Source: Pseudomonas baetica (GTDB lineage: Bacteria; Pseudomonadota; Gammaproteobacteria; Pseudomonadales; Pseudomonadaceae). From it: DNA of 64,000 nt. Of this stretch, positions 63,809-64,000 are shown piece by piece (positions within the stretch are counted from its first letter, which is position 1; each line of letters begins with the position of its first letter). The notes beneath the pieces are model-generated. The model searched no databases and had not been told where the DNA came from. It worked only from the letters and a program-made list of their open reading frames with translations. Made by a program: the position numbers and the translations under genes. The stretch lies in the NCBI RefSeq assembly GCF_002813455.1, contig NZ_PHHE01000001.1, forward strand, positions 2,108,001-2,172,000, read 5' to 3'.

Positions 63809-64000
63809 TTACAGATGCGATTCGGCGTATTCGGCCAGAATCGAGCGAGGCACCCCTTGCAGGGTGATGTGCACACCGTTGGGGAAATCCTTGAAGCGTT
63901 CGGTCAGGTAGGTCAGCCCGGAGCTGGTCGCGGACAGGTAAGGGGTGTCGATCTGCGCCAGGTTGCCCAGGCACACCACTTTGGAACCGGCGCCGGCCCG
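63809..64000 (-). CDS. PhoH-family protein, C-terminal fragment at window edge
   Basis: Stop codon at 63811-63809; the gene continues beyond the window. The 63 residues visible include SKVVCLGNLAQIDTPYL and TSSGLTYLTERFKDFPNG, matching the C-terminal end of the PhoH/YlaK ATPase domain. In PAO1 PA3919 of this type follows moaC. Role unclear, possibly RNA-related. Confidence 0.88.
   Translation of the reverse strand, partial: RAGAGSKVVCLGNLAQIDTPYLSATSSGLTYLTERFKDFPNGVHITLQGVPRSILAEYAESHL

Overview
The window is a stretch of chromosome from a Pseudomonas of the fluorescens type. The evidence is high GC with Pseudomonas-style proteins, gene blocks in the order known from P. aeruginosa PAO1 (nag, purL-mltF, pdxJ-recO-era-rnc-lepB-lepA, lptG/lptF-pepA-holC-valS, aap, estB, rhlB, dau, moaEDC), and many REP palindromes of the two fluorescens-group types (core GTGGGAGCGAGC...GCTCGCGAA, and CTGTAGGAGCTGCCG).

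Layout. 1-8.2 kb: an L,D-transpeptidase, then the N-acetylglucosamine regulon (nagR-like regulator, nagA, SIS-domain deaminase, PTS multiphosphoryl protein, PTS permease). 8.2-15.5 kb: an accessory island between nagE and a small YqfO-type gene, holding an IS256-type element, an IS4-type element, an unfamiliar nucleotidyltransferase-like gene pair, a small Pseudomonas family gene with an elaborate structured leader, an Ig-like orphan, and a decayed IS4-type element inside a dispersed repeat. 15.5-21.4 kb: purL and mltF, divergent. 21.5-24.0 kb: an IS110-family element sitting in a REP and itself interrupted by an IS3-family element. 24.0-30.1 kb: pdxJ, recO, era, rnc, lepB, lepA, all leftward. 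30.2-38.4 kb: lptG and lptF leftward, a 264-bp MITE, then pepA, holC, a small gene and valS rightward. 38.5-42.3 kb: a second IS4-type element and two overlapping copies of an IS150-type element. 42.3-51.2 kb: rlmF, an HU-type protein, ndpA, a glutaredoxin, a GST, a GIY-YIG protein, an NTF2-like protein, a GntR/MFS pair and the mqsRA toxin-antitoxin pair. 51.3-55.5 kb: the aapJQMP amino-acid ABC transporter. 55.9-62.2 kb: carboxylesterase, rhlB, dauB-dauA-dauR for D-arginine use, and a basic amino-acid binding protein. 62.4-64 kb: moaE-moaD-moaC and the 3' end of a PhoH-family gene.

The most striking observations concern mobile DNA. The IS110 element has a 5' non-coding segment that folds into two guide loops. 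One reads the flanking REP target on both sides of a CT core, and the other reads the element's own ends, as expected of an IS110 bridge RNA. The IS3 element has landed inside the donor guide. Two different IS4-type elements have each inserted into the loop of an intrinsic terminator (nagE and valS) with 12-bp duplications. Other candidates worth following are the pseudoknot-like leader of the 12.4-12.7 kb gene, the nucleotidyltransferase pair at 11.0-12.1 kb, and a palindrome shared by the dauB and binding-protein promoters.
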